A stretch of DNA of 64,000 bases, from contig DAOJ01000065.1 of the NCBI GenBank assembly GCA_002502365.1, positions 13,030 through 77,029 on the forward strand. Direction: 5' to 3'. A program made the translations under genes and the position numbers. This DNA is from Euryarchaeota archaeon UBA106. Its GTDB lineage: Archaea > Thermoplasmatota > Poseidoniia > Poseidoniales > Thalassarchaeaceae. Positions within the stretch are counted from its first letter, which is position 1. Each line of letters opens with the position of its first letter. Below the pieces are notes generated by a model that did not search any database, was not told the DNA's origin, and worked only from the letters and a program-made list of their open reading frames with translations. Shown in pieces: positions 8,878-17,811 of the stretch.

Positions 8878-10770
8878 ATGCAGGCAAGCCTTAGTCGAAG
8901 CAGCATGTTTGTATTGGTAGCATCAATAATTCTAGTGACGCTATTTTCGATTAATGTCAGTGCAGAGGAACGATTTACAATAGAAAACCCATTGGATTGG
9001 GATACCACTCTAATCGATGCATCTACATCAGAGCCATCTGGAAACGATTCTGCATATGCTGGAGATTACATCCTTATCTCAATTGAAATCGATAATACAG
9101 ATACAACTGCCGGCCATGATGAGTGGTGGTTCATAATGGGGATTCAAGGCCAGTCCTCTCCCGAATTGACGGGTTTCCTTGAGGGGTCACAAGATGTTGT
9201 TTTGGTTAATTTCTCCTTTGGACCTCTTTCTGAGGGAGTCTTGCTTCTTACATTCGGCATAGAATCTTCTGGTCAAAATAAGAGTCTAACTTTGGAAGTG
9301 GAACCAAATCCGATTAATCTCACAGCTGCAGGCTCACCTGAGATAGCAATAACAGGTGAGCCTGTTCACAAGGGAGATACGTTAACCGCCTCAATTTTAG
9401 TCCATAACCAAGGTAACTCACCTCAAATAGTCAGTCTTCAAATTATTCAAGGCAACCTAAGTCCTATTCAAGGAGCAGGGGTAGAAATCAATCCTGGGTC
9501 AAGTAGAGAAGTCTCTACCTCTTTCCTGCCTTCATCAGTCGGCTCCTTGAATTTAGATTGGAGTGTAGTCTCCAATAGCGGAGGGGTTGCCCGTGAATTA
9601 AACGGAAGTACCACAATAGAGGTTCTAGATTCTCAATCATTGGAACTTGTAATTGACTCTACGGATTGGGATTTAGAAAATGGATTAAATTCAGAAGTAT
9701 CTCTTTATCTTAGCCAAGGTCGATCTCGAACCGTAGAGATAGAGATTTCTATAGTTGATCAGGCCATAGAATCTACACTACAAACTTTCCAATTCATGAT
9801 GGATCCTGGAAAAAGAGATTTAACACTTCCACTTGGAAATCCATCTGCTGACTCTTTGATTATCAGAGTGACTCCAATATCTTGGTTAGCCACTAATGAC
9901 ATAGAAATTCAAACTACATTAGTGCCGCCTTTGTTGGATTTGGAAGTAATTGCAGGTGTTCCAAATCCAAGTGCACCGATAGTAGGAGGGAGTTTACAAC
10001 TTCCATTTAGTTTAACAAATAACGGAAATACTCCTACGCTAATGGGTGAGGCGAGGGTAGTGAGAAATTCTGACAGAATGATACTTGATTCTGTCACTGT
10101 AGAATCGGTTAATTCTGGTGGTGTTTTCAATGGTGATTTTTCGATAAATAACTGGCCTGATTCGAAGGTAGTCGAAGTAGAAATTATTTGGATTACTAGT
10201 GGTCAGACAAAAAGCAAACTGCTAGAAATTGAAACGTTTTCTGATCCCAACGAAGACGCCGAATTGCCTTTTGATTTGATGGCGTCAATTTACGGAACTA
10301 TCTCCGGCTTGGTAATTGTAATCTTCATTTTAGTGTTATACCGGACAGTTTCTGAAAACGTAGAGGACACTGGTAAATCAAGATTTAATCAATTGCGCGT
10401 CTCCCGAGGGGAGAAGAAGAAAACAAGAACCGCTGAAAAAAGAGAGGTCAACTGTCCGGAGTGCGATCAGCGATTGAATATCCCGTATTCTCATTCAGGA
10501 GCAGTCAAATGCCCTGCATGCACATCGAGGTTTACAGTCGAAGCAATACCCACAAATGATGAGGATAAATCTCAAAATGCCTCCCCTTCAGAGCGGGAAT
10601 CGATCGAAAATAATTCAGCTGTATCTAATGATTTAATTGCAATGTCTGCTACTGATATGTTATCCTGTCCTAGTTGTGACCAAACGCTCAAAGTTCCTCT
10701 TGAAAGGAGACCGGTAAAGGCAAGGTGCCCTGCTTGTCGTTCAGAATTCCTAGCCGAAGTAGGTGACTAG
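8878..10770 (+). CDS. Secreted/membrane protein with adhesion-like ectodomain and two cytoplasmic zinc ribbons
   Basis: The N-terminus is a signal peptide (hydrophobic stretch about residues 10-27, cleavage near VSA-EE). A large beta-rich ectodomain follows, with repeated patterns such as VHNQGNSPQIVSL and LTNNGNTPTLMGEARV, typical of CARDB/Ig-like extracellular domains. A single transmembrane helix lies at about residues 467-490. The cytoplasmic tail contains two CPxC...CPAC zinc ribbons, near residues 525-550 and 597-622. This layout, with an outside sensor or adhesin and an inside zinc ribbon, resembles membrane signalling proteins, but the function is not known. The start at 8878 has no clear ribosome site and may be leaderless. 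The DtxR-family gene follows after about 10 bp. Confidence 0.85.
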   Translation: MQASLSRSSMFVLVASIILVTLFSINVSAEERFTIENPLDWDTTLIDASTSEPSGNDSAYAGDYILISIEIDNTDTTAGHDEWWFIMGIQGQSSPELTGFLEGSQDVVLVNFSFGPLSEGVLLLTFGIESSGQNKSLTLEVEPNPINLTAAGSPEIAITGEPVHKGDTLTASILVHNQGNSPQIVSLQIIQGNLSPIQGAGVEINPGSSREVSTSFLPSSVGSLNLDWSVVSNSGGVARELNGSTTIEVLDSQSLELVIDSTDWDLENGLNSEVSLYLSQGRSRTVEIEISIVDQAIESTLQTFQFMMDPGKRDLTLPLGNPSADSLIIRVTPISWLATNDIEIQTTLVPPLLDLEVIAGVPNPSAPIVGGSLQLPFSLTNNGNTPTLMGEARVVRNSDRMILDSVTVESVNSGGVFNGDFSINNWPDSKVVEVEIIWITSGQTKSKLLEIETFSDPNEDAELPFDLMASIYGTISGLVIVIFILVLYRTVSENVEDTGKSRFNQLRVSRGEKKKTRTAEKREVNCPECDQRLNIPYSHSGAVKCPACTSRFTVEAIPTNDEDKSQNASPSERESIENNSAVSNDLIAMSATDMLSCPSCDQTLKVPLERRPVKARCPACRSEFLAEVGD

Positions 10771-10780
10771 TGGCAATTAA

Positions 10781-11446
10781 TTGAGAGGTGAGTTCCTGAC
10801 TGAGTTGAGTGAGTTTGAAGAAATGTACCTCAAACGAATGTTTGAGATACACACTAAACACCCTTCAGCCATCGTCAAGACCTCTAATTTAGCAGAGATG
10901 ATGGGTGTAAGTGCAGCATCAACCACAGAAATGATTCAACGTTTAGCAAATAGGGATTTGGTGACTTACATTCCATACAAGGGTTCTCGCCTTACAACTG
11001 AAGGATTCTCCATTGCTGGCAAAATTAAACGACGTCAATTACTAATTGAAATGCTATTGACAGATGTAATTGGGTTTCAAGGTGATATTCATGCAATCGC
11101 TTGCGAAATGGAACATGCGATAAATAATGAGTTAGAAGCGGCGATAGATTCCCTCTTGGGCTATCCTGAGGAAACCAAATCAGGAGAACGTATTCCACAA
11201 GTAGCTAGACACTTTGAAACTAATATTCAAACCCCTCTTTTGCCAATATCGAATATGCCTAATGGAAGCACTGGAGAAATAGAGTTCATTGCTCTTTCAG
11301 GACAAGATTCGAAGACTTTGGATAATCTAAATTTTGGAATTGGTAATTTCGTTTCAAAAACAGATGATGATTTGTATATTGATACAAAACAAATTTCTCT
11401 TTCCGATAGTTTATCCAAGAAAATTTTAGTCAGATTAGGAGGCTGA
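10781..11446 (+). CDS. DtxR/IdeR-family metal-dependent transcriptional regulator
   Basis: An N-terminal winged helix (YLKRMFEIHT, then LAEMMGVSAASTTEMIQRLANRDLVTY) is followed by the dimerisation/metal domain. The latter has IHAIACEMEHAI, matching the DtxR pattern in which Cys, Glu and His (C102, E105, H106 of DtxR) bind the regulatory metal. The Cys favours iron over manganese specificity. The C-terminal ~70 residues probably form an FeoA/SH3-like domain. The start is uncertain: a TTG at 10781 opens the frame, but GAGGTGA at 10785-10791 may serve CTG 10796 or TTG 10805. The gene sits between two membrane-protein genes and could control iron-responsive expression. Confidence 0.85.
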   Translation: MRGEFLTELSEFEEMYLKRMFEIHTKHPSAIVKTSNLAEMMGVSAASTTEMIQRLANRDLVTYIPYKGSRLTTEGFSIAGKIKRRQLLIEMLLTDVIGFQGDIHAIACEMEHAINNELEAAIDSLLGYPEETKSGERIPQVARHFETNIQTPLLPISNMPNGSTGEIEFIALSGQDSKTLDNLNFGIGNFVSKTDDDLYIDTKQISLSDSLSKKILVRLGG

Positions 11447-11449
11447 ATC

Positions 11450-13039
11450 ATGGAAGATGATGACACTTATAGTTTAGAGAAAGCTCTAAACTCTTTAACA
11501 GATTTACCTGCAGAGGAAGAGTCCAATCTAGAAGAACAAAGCCCACATAATCATGAATCGCAATTAGGAATAGTAGAAACTGCCCAAATCAAATCCTCTA
11601 AAATTCATAGTTTGAGAAGCCAGGAAAAAACCCTCCTCCGGATAGACCGACTACTAGTAAGTGGTGGGATTCGTTTTGTTTTGTTTTTACCGTTAATTGT
11701 AATCGTTAATTTTGGTCTTGCACACTCTTACAGAAACACTACACCAGAATGGTGGATCGAACATATGCAGGAAGTCGCACCAGTCGAAATGCACTTAGGG
11801 ATACATTTCCTATCGTTATTTATTTTAGTAGCAAACATGGCTTTGTTAATTCTGCTATTCCGTCTACTAAGTGTCACAAAAATGATTTTTCAACACGAAG
11901 CTGAGGCTCTTACAACAGCTGGATTAACATTCAAAAGTTCACACGGTTATGCCGAAATGCGTGCAACGATTAATGGCTCTAGGAGACAATTAGGTGCAAC
12001 GATAACTTTCCTACTATTTGCAATAATTTTCCTTGCTATTGCCTTATGGTTAGCACCTGATGGTGATTTGTCCCCAAGGCTTGTGGCTCTCTCAACAGGC
12101 TCTGTGCTCGCAGGTCATGGAACCTTCCTTGTATCGAATAATTCTCGATTCAATGCCAACGAACCCTGGGGCATGCTGAATGCTTTCTCGCCTCCTATAC
12201 ACCCGGCATTATTGACAAGACCTTTTTCAGATGTAATTAAGGCCCATATTGACCCATTGTTGGCAGTTAGGATCTCTGAATACCTCCGCACAGTCGAAAA
12301 CGAAGTTAATCCTGGTTTTTCAATGACTCAGATGCAAGAAACTCTTCTACATCTTCTACATCTAAGGAGAAGGTCATTAATTGATGAAAAGGAATTCAGA
12401 GCCGCACTTTCCGAAATGATTGATACGGGTTCGATTGACAGATTTTTCGACCACCCAGAATTAGGTCAGGAGACTTGGGACCGCCTTTTATCGAGAGCTA
12501 TGATAGATTGTGCCCCATTTTTCCGCCTCCATGACAGGTTACATATGAGGCATCAAACCGGTAGAATAGACGATGTTTGGTTTGATGTGGATATGGAGAA
12601 TTTAGTAGTTGGCCCTGCAAACTTATTTGCATTTATTCTTAATCAAACTAATGAGGTTCAAGATCTAGTTTTAAGGGTTCAAACTCCAGACTTTAGACCT
12701 AATGAATGCGAATATAGACTCAAGGTCGACCCTCATAAATCGATTTCATTTGATGGCATTATTTCCCCTAAACTCACAGAAAATTTACCTAATTTACTTA
12801 ATTCTACCAGAATAATTTGGCAGAGTTTACTTCCATCCGGAACAGGGGAATCTACCGTTACAATCCGGCTTGAAGATTTGCAAGGGAATTTAATTGCGGG
12901 TAGAGTATTAACAGTCCAAATCCGAAATGATTTGTTTACACGTCTAAGAATGACAACGGGCGCACTCTTCATATTAGGGGCTATAATTGCCATCTTGTCG
13001 CCAATATTACCATTTGTTGGTTCAGTACTTGGCCTGTGA
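11450..13039 (+). CDS. Uncharacterised polytopic membrane protein, 529 aa
   Basis: An acidic N-terminal ~65 residues precede membrane segments at about residues 71-91, 117-140 and 183-203. A long soluble region of ~290 residues is followed by a final membrane helix at the C-terminus (about 505-527). The soluble part has a helical section (ISEYLRTVENEVNPGFS, LLHLLHLRRRSLIDEKEF) and then a beta-rich section (ENLVVGPANLFAFIL). No transporter or enzyme signature is visible. The ATG has an AGGAGG site ending about 8 nt upstream and follows the DtxR gene by 3 bp, so the two are co-transcribed. The function is unknown. Confidence 0.78.
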   Translation: MEDDDTYSLEKALNSLTDLPAEEESNLEEQSPHNHESQLGIVETAQIKSSKIHSLRSQEKTLLRIDRLLVSGGIRFVLFLPLIVIVNFGLAHSYRNTTPEWWIEHMQEVAPVEMHLGIHFLSLFILVANMALLILLFRLLSVTKMIFQHEAEALTTAGLTFKSSHGYAEMRATINGSRRQLGATITFLLFAIIFLAIALWLAPDGDLSPRLVALSTGSVLAGHGTFLVSNNSRFNANEPWGMLNAFSPPIHPALLTRPFSDVIKAHIDPLLAVRISEYLRTVENEVNPGFSMTQMQETLLHLLHLRRRSLIDEKEFRAALSEMIDTGSIDRFFDHPELGQETWDRLLSRAMIDCAPFFRLHDRLHMRHQTGRIDDVWFDVDMENLVVGPANLFAFILNQTNEVQDLVLRVQTPDFRPNECEYRLKVDPHKSISFDGIISPKLTENLPNLLNSTRIIWQSLLPSGTGESTVTIRLEDLQGNLIAGRVLTVQIRNDLFTRLRMTTGALFILGAIIAILSPILPFVGSVLGL

Positions 13040-13084
13040 CTTTTCATCAGGTCCATTCAAGAAGCAAACACCTGTGGCCGGCCC

Positions 13085-14071
13085 GTGTCTGAAGAGGTTA
13101 CCAACCCAGACGATGACCTTAGGAGTCGTCTGCATGCAATGGAGACAAAACTCCGACGTATGAGAGATAATCGTAACAGTCACAATGAAAATGCACGTAG
13201 AGCTGCTGATTCAAGGAATGCTGTCCAAGAGCAAGCCAAGGTAATCAGAGAATCAATCGATGAATTGAAGTTACAACAAAAGGAGATAAGAGATAAAGCA
13301 CTTATTCACAAGGCCAAGCGAGATGAAATCCAAGGCCATATCCGTGAATTAATCTCCAAAAAGCGTGGTCGAAGAGATGAAGAAAGAGGTTCAAAATCAA
13401 TTGTTATTGAATTGTCTGAAACGGAAGGTCAAATAGAAAGAATCGAAAGACGATTAGAAACAGATGGTCGATTAAAATTAGAGGATGAAAATAAACTCCT
13501 CAAAGAATTAAAAAAATTAATTGGTAAGCGAAATGAACTTCTGCCAGCGGTAAAGCAACACCAAGCGATAACGATTGACCTTGGAGATATGGATGAATCC
13601 ATAACACGACTCAAGGCTGAAGCAGATTCTGAACACCAATCAATGGTAGATTGCCATAAACAGGCAGATGAAGTGTGGGAGGAAATTAAACCTCTCTTTG
13701 AAGAGAGAGATTTCTTGAGAGCCGAAGGTGATAGACTTCACAACGCTTTCCTCGAGGCCCGAAAATCAGCCGATGAGGTTCATACCGAAATGAAGGTGCT
13801 TTTAGATCAAGTTAATGAAATTCGAGATTCAATCAAAGCCGCACGCGAAGAACGTGAAAAGACGATTAAAGATCATAATCAGTCCGTAAGGGATGCAATT
13901 AGGTCTCCTTCTGAAAGTGAAGAATTAGCAGGCTCCTTAGAAGAAATGTTGTTGCAGAGCGGGTCGCTTACATTGGGCGGAACCGGAATGGAAAAAGAAC
14001 CAGTCACTTCAGAAGGTAAGGTTAAGAAAACCAAAAAGAGAAAGTTAGGCACCACTAGAGGAAAGGTTTGA
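13085..14071 (+). CDS. Coiled-coil protein, 328 aa (paralogue group, member 3)
   Basis: Coiled-coil heptads run from about residue 10 to 275 (KLRRMRDNRNSHNENARRA, LKELKKLIGKRNELLPAV, and others). A tail then carries LLQSGSLTLGG and ends in KKRKLGTTRGKV. Both tail elements recur in the minus-strand coiled-coil gene at 6959-7924, so this is a paralogue separated from that cluster by three plus-strand genes. The start is GTG at 13085 with no strong ribosome site; the preceding GGCCGGCC is palindromic. The gene is convergent with pdxS, with 2 bp between stops. It has no ATPase domain and its function is unknown. Confidence 0.8.
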   Translation: MSEEVTNPDDDLRSRLHAMETKLRRMRDNRNSHNENARRAADSRNAVQEQAKVIRESIDELKLQQKEIRDKALIHKAKRDEIQGHIRELISKKRGRRDEERGSKSIVIELSETEGQIERIERRLETDGRLKLEDENKLLKELKKLIGKRNELLPAVKQHQAITIDLGDMDESITRLKAEADSEHQSMVDCHKQADEVWEEIKPLFEERDFLRAEGDRLHNAFLEARKSADEVHTEMKVLLDQVNEIRDSIKAAREEREKTIKDHNQSVRDAIRSPSESEELAGSLEEMLLQSGSLTLGGTGMEKEPVTSEGKVKKTKKRKLGTTRGKV

Positions 14072-14073
14072 GA

Positions 14074-15063
14074 TTACCAGCCTCTCTCTTCTAAACGTAC
14101 ATCCAAGGTTTCAATTTCTAAACCAGGCATAGGTTCTCCTATCATTGCACTTGCTTCTGCAACAATCGATGGGTCTTCAAAGTGGTGAGTCGCTAGAACA
14201 ATTGCTTCCGCTGTTTGCACAGGATCAGAACTCTTGAAAATCCCTGAGCCAACGAAAATACCATCCATTCCATGTTTCATCATCAATGCTGCATCCGCAG
14301 GTGTTGAAATTCCTCCTGCTGAGAATGTGACTACGGGTATTCTACCAAGCCTAGAAACATCTTCGAGAACTGCCGATACTTCTAACCTTAGTTCTTCTAT
14401 AGTTCCGAAGGGTGTATCTGCTGTCTCTAGATTGAAAGATGAGACTTTCTTGATTCGATGAAATCCTTCCATAATCGTATCAACCATTTCCTCTCTTCCA
14501 TCTTTGCCAACTGATTGAGCGTGAGCGATTTCGTCAGCAACTAATCTTGCATGTTGCACTGCACTGACGACATTCCCAGTTCCAGCTTCGCCTTTTGTTC
14601 GCATCATCGCGGCACCTTCGGCTACCCTTCTTACCGCTTCACCTAAATTTGTGCAGCCGCAAACGAAAGGAACTGTGAAGTTATTCTTAGCAATGTGGAA
14701 AAAAGGATCAGCAGGAGTTAATACTTCAGATTCATCAATCATATCTGCCCCTAATGCTTCCAAGACTCTGGCTTCTTCATCATGGCCTATCCTCGCTTTT
14801 GCCATGACAGGTATTGAAGTGGTTTCTATAATTTCTTTAATCATATCAGGGTGACTCATTCGGGCAACCCCGCCGCTTGCTCGTATATCGGCAGGCACTC
14901 TCTCTAACGCCATTACGGAAACCGCTCCTGCGTCTTCGGCAATGTGTGCTTCCTCTGCGTTAACGACGTCCATTATGACTCCGCCTTCTTGCATTTTGGC
15001 GAAGCCTCTCTTCAGCAACTCTGTGCCGTGACGCATTCCTGACAGGTCAACTCGTTGAGTCAT
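14074..15063 (-). CDS. pdxS: Pyridoxal 5'-phosphate synthase, synthase subunit PdxS
   Basis: PdxS makes PLP from ribose 5-phosphate, glyceraldehyde 3-phosphate and ammonia, the ammonia coming from the glutaminase PdxT. The (beta/alpha)8 barrel signatures are clear: [13 protein letters not shown] near the N-terminus, [12 protein letters not shown] with the Schiff-base lysine K89, the [10 protein letters not shown] region, GEAGTGN phosphate loop, and [20 protein letters not shown] near the C-terminus. The 329 residues exceed the roughly 295 typical of the family, with a longer C-terminal tail. pdxT is not in this window. An AT-rich block (ATATATATG) lies just upstream of the ATG at 15063. The gene is convergent with the coiled-coil gene. 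Confidence 0.96.
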   Translation of the reverse strand: MTQRVDLSGMRHGTELLKRGFAKMQEGGVIMDVVNAEEAHIAEDAGAVSVMALERVPADIRASGGVARMSHPDMIKEIIETTSIPVMAKARIGHDEEARVLEALGADMIDESEVLTPADPFFHIAKNNFTVPFVCGCTNLGEAVRRVAEGAAMMRTKGEAGTGNVVSAVQHARLVADEIAHAQSVGKDGREEMVDTIMEGFHRIKKVSSFNLETADTPFGTIEELRLEVSAVLEDVSRLGRIPVVTFSAGGISTPADAALMMKHGMDGIFVGSGIFKSSDPVQTAEAIVLATHHFEDPSIVAEASAMIGEPMPGLEIETLDVRLEERGW

Positions 15064-15122
15064 ATATATGCCTGAGAGTAATCACTCATCAATATATGTC
15101 TAAGCCCAGCAGCGGCTAAACT

Positions 15123-15398
15123 TCAATCAGCGAGAACGGGCGAATCACCCGTGGCAATTTCCAGCTCGAGGCTTTCATTCTCATTCCTCTCGATCCATTC
15201 CATTTCTTCTTCGGGAACATCAGTATCGGCAAAAATCGCTTCGACTGGGCATTCCGCAACACAGGCAGCACAATCAATGCATTCATCAGGGTCGATGACC
15301 AAATATGTGTCTGCTTCTTTGAAAGCCTCGACTGGACAAACTGCCACACAATCCTGATACTTGTGTCCAACACATGCGCTTGTAACTACGTGGGTCAT
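15123..15398 (-). CDS. 7Fe/8Fe ferredoxin
   Basis: A small electron carrier (91 residues from the preferred ATG at 15398; a TTG at 15410 is possible). The N-terminal cluster motif is [15 protein letters not shown] and the second is [13 protein letters not shown], a spacing typical of 7Fe or 8Fe ferredoxins with [3Fe-4S]/[4Fe-4S] clusters. The acidic C-terminal extension ([18 protein letters not shown]) is common in ferredoxins of this group. Such proteins serve 2-oxoacid oxidoreductases and related enzymes. It lies between pdxS and an RNA-binding protein gene on the same strand. Confidence 0.93.
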   Translation of the reverse strand: MTHVVTSACVGHKYQDCVAVCPVEAFKEADTYLVIDPDECIDCAACVAECPVEAIFADTDVPEEEMEWIERNENESLELEIATGDSPVLAD

Positions 15399-15478
15399 CT
15401 TATCACTCAAACCTCGGTGGGGGATTTAGCATAAGAATCCTTGTCAGCATTTGTAGTAAAACTCTCTCAAAGATGAGT

Positions 15479-15916
15479 TTATTCAGAGCTGGCAGTTTCT
15501 AGTAGAGCCGTAATTATTTCGCTTGGTTTCTGGCCCGGATACGATTCAATTTTGAATCGACCTTTTACAGCATTTTTCCTTTCAGGGCCTTTTGCTAGTC
15601 TGTATTCTCCTGAGACCATGGCAGATAAAGAAAGCCGGACATGCAAAACTTTGTCATCATCAATTTGAGATTTGAGTCCATTGCTGACAATTTCCTCCAA
15701 GACGTCCTCGCCTAATTTTAAAAAACTCAATTTGGCCGATTTCTTATTACTGATTTTCATTTCCAAAATAACCTGAGGTGCTCCGTGATACGACTTACTT
15801 TTCTCTCTAATTATTTCCGATTTTGTGTCGGAAAGATGCTTCATTGCTTGCTCAATTAGATCTATGTCATCAACACAACTACAATGTATCCTCCAAGATA
15901 CGCTGTGGAATGCCAT
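15479..15916 (-). CDS. Predicted exosome-associated RNA-binding protein (COG1325-type)
   Basis: About 145 residues. The pattern fits the archaeal COG1325/PF01877 RNA-binding family often found near exosome or ribosomal genes: FHSVSWRIHCSCVDD at the N-terminus, a helix (LIEQAMKHLSD), SYHGAPQVILEMKI in the middle, and DKVLHVRLSLSAMVSGEYRLA towards the end. The ATG at 15916 is 4 nt after GGAGGT; a second ATG just upstream overlaps that site. The gene is divergent from rps3ae. The family assignment is from pattern memory, so moderately confident. Confidence 0.75.
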   Translation of the reverse strand: MAFHSVSWRIHCSCVDDIDLIEQAMKHLSDTKSEIIREKSKSYHGAPQVILEMKISNKKSAKLSFLKLGEDVLEEIVSNGLKSQIDDDKVLHVRLSLSAMVSGEYRLAKGPERKNAVKGRFKIESYPGQKPSEIITALLETASSE

Positions 15917-16056
15917 CATTACCTCCAAGCATAGGCAGCCCTTGAAGAACTCCCTTTCGGCATTTGGAAAGTTAGAGTATAGGGGCTTTCATTCAAATAC
16001 TGGATGTAGGTCGGCCGGTTTGCAAACGGGGTAGCCCCCGATACGAGGTGTTTCTC

Positions 16057-16998
16057 ATGGCAAAGGGCGCAAAAGCAAGGGCAGCGGCACGCAAACAGAG
16101 AGACAAGTGGAAGGCAAAGCGCTGGTACACAATTCGAGCACCTCGTAATCCTTGGTCATTCAGAGTCATTGGGGAAACCCTTGCAGAAGAGCCTGAGCAG
16201 TTGATTGGCCGCACCTACGATATAATGCAGAATGAACTAGATGGTGACTTCTCAAAGATGCACGTACAGGTGATTTTCAGGATCACGGAAGCACTAGGTG
16301 GAGACGCACTAACCGAATTCATAGGTCACAATGTTTTGAAAGACCATATTCGCCGTCAAATTCGCCGTCATCGAGGTAAGGTAGATGATACTGTTGATGT
16401 TGTTACCGAGGATGGTTATTATGTCAGATTCAAGCCTTTACTTATTTCTCGATCAAGAGTTAAGTCCAGCCAAAAGTCCGCTATGAGAGCCAATGCACGT
16501 GATACAATCCTAACCATGGGTGCAAGTTCCACTTGGATTCAATTACAAAAAGCTGTACTAGATGGCACAATGGAGGATGCAATCAAGGAATCAGTTTCCA
16601 AGGTCAGTCCTGTAAGGACAGTAATGATTCGTCGAAGTCAATTACTTCAGAGTGGAGTAATAGTGGAAGATGGTCCTACATTGGACGAAATTCATGCCGA
16701 AGAAAAGGCAGCCGCGGCAGCAGCTGAAGTTGAAGAAGTAGACGTATTGGCTGCTGCAGAGGCTTCAGCAGAACTATCAGAAGTTGATGAGTCGAATGTT
16801 AGTGAGGATGTAGAATCCGAGGCAGAGGGTGATGATTCCGGAAATAATGAAGATTCAATCGACATTCCAGAGACTAATGATAACACAGAGCAAGATTACG
16901 ACTCTATGACCGTAGCCGAATTAAAGCAATTACTCAAGGAAGCTGGAAAACCAGTTTCTGGTAAGAAAGCAGACTTAATTGCTCGACTGCAAGAGTAA
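16057..16998 (+). CDS. rps3ae: Small ribosomal subunit protein S3Ae with C-terminal SAP domain
   Basis: Residues 1 to ~200 are a standard archaeal/eukaryotic S3Ae (eS1): KAKRWYTIRAPRNPW, then LIGRTYD and HKVRKD-like segments, with the basic region RRQIRRHRGKVDDTVDV. A ~75-residue Ala/Glu/Asp-rich linker follows, and the protein ends in a SAP-like helix-turn-helix (YDSMTVAELKQLLKEAG then SGKKADLIARLQE). SAP/Rho-N-type modules bind nucleic acid and are not part of normal S3Ae. The ATG at 16057 has GAGGTG ending 6 nt upstream, better than the GTG at 16048 inside that site. The total of 313 residues compares with about 200 for ordinary archaeal S3Ae. Confidence 0.93.
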   Translation: MAKGAKARAAARKQRDKWKAKRWYTIRAPRNPWSFRVIGETLAEEPEQLIGRTYDIMQNELDGDFSKMHVQVIFRITEALGGDALTEFIGHNVLKDHIRRQIRRHRGKVDDTVDVVTEDGYYVRFKPLLISRSRVKSSQKSAMRANARDTILTMGASSTWIQLQKAVLDGTMEDAIKESVSKVSPVRTVMIRRSQLLQSGVIVEDGPTLDEIHAEEKAAAAAAEVEEVDVLAAAEASAELSEVDESNVSEDVESEAEGDDSGNNEDSIDIPETNDNTEQDYDSMTVAELKQLLKEAGKPVSGKKADLIARLQE

Positions 16999-17046
16999 TG
17001 ATAAAGTGGGCAGGAAGCCCATTTCATCATCAGAGGGTTGGTTAGT

Positions 17047-17802
17047 TTGGCAAGATTAGCGGTGGTAAGTGGGACTGGAATGTCTGCACTCGCTGATGAA
17101 TTATTAGATTTTGGAGGGACTCAAAACACCATCCGTGTAGATTCAAAATGGGGTCAAGTTCCATGTATTGTAATTAAAACAAAAAAGCATTCAATTTTAC
17201 TAATCGATAGACATCATTGTGAGGGTGATGAAAGAACTCCGCCTCATGAAATTGAACACAGGGCAAATATTCATGCAGCCAAATCATTTACTCCAAATTT
17301 AATTTTAAGTGTAAATTCTGTTGGTTCAATGATAGAAGAATTGCCTCCAGGGAATATTGGTGTAGCAGGAGATGTACTCGATCTGGCTGTTAGGCCTTGG
17401 ACATTTCATGACGATGATGCGATTCATGCAGACAGAACCTCGATTTTTGACACAAATGCAAGTTTAATTTGTTCCAATTCACTTTCCAATAGTCAAGAAA
17501 ATACACCAATCGGAATTATTGTTGCACAGTGTGTAGGCCCCCAATTCGAATCACCATCAGAAATTGATGCACTTGTCAGGTTAGGGGCCGATGTTGTCGG
17601 AATGACACTTGGCCCTGAATCGCGACTAATCGCAGAAACCGGTATCCCACATGTGGCAATTTCTTGCTCTTCAAATTGGGCTGCCGGAAGGACACCCGGC
17701 GACCCGTCTGCGGAAATAGATCACCATGCCGTTGATGCAATGGCTGCAACTCTAAGAGCTAGGGTGAAAGATTGTATTATTGCATTATTAGATAATTATT
17801 GA
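17047..17802 (+). CDS. MTAP-family nucleoside phosphorylase, probably 6-oxopurine or methylthioinosine specific
   Basis: The protein belongs to the purine nucleoside/5'-methylthioadenosine phosphorylase family. Evidence is the GTG loop near the N-terminus, RHH followed by PPHEIEHRANI (phosphate and ribose site), AQCVGPQFESPSEI and LGADVVGMTLGPE. At the base-binding loop it has SSNWAAG rather than the TDYD of true MTA phosphorylases. Family knowledge links Asn at this point to 6-oxopurine substrates, so inosine/guanosine or methylthioinosine is likelier than methylthioadenosine. The TTG at 17047 is 9 nt after GAGGG and gives MARLAVVSGTG; TTG 17038 is an alternative. It may work in nucleoside or methylthioadenosine salvage. 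Confidence 0.85.
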   Translation: MARLAVVSGTGMSALADELLDFGGTQNTIRVDSKWGQVPCIVIKTKKHSILLIDRHHCEGDERTPPHEIEHRANIHAAKSFTPNLILSVNSVGSMIEELPPGNIGVAGDVLDLAVRPWTFHDDDAIHADRTSIFDTNASLICSNSLSNSQENTPIGIIVAQCVGPQFESPSEIDALVRLGADVVGMTLGPESRLIAETGIPHVAISCSSNWAAGRTPGDPSAEIDHHAVDAMAATLRARVKDCIIALLDNY

Positions 17803-17811
17803 GGGTTAAAT

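Noticed and set aside
16048..16056. A GTG start for S3Ae
   Set aside because: The GTG lies inside GAGGTG, which works better as the ribosome site for the ATG at 16057.
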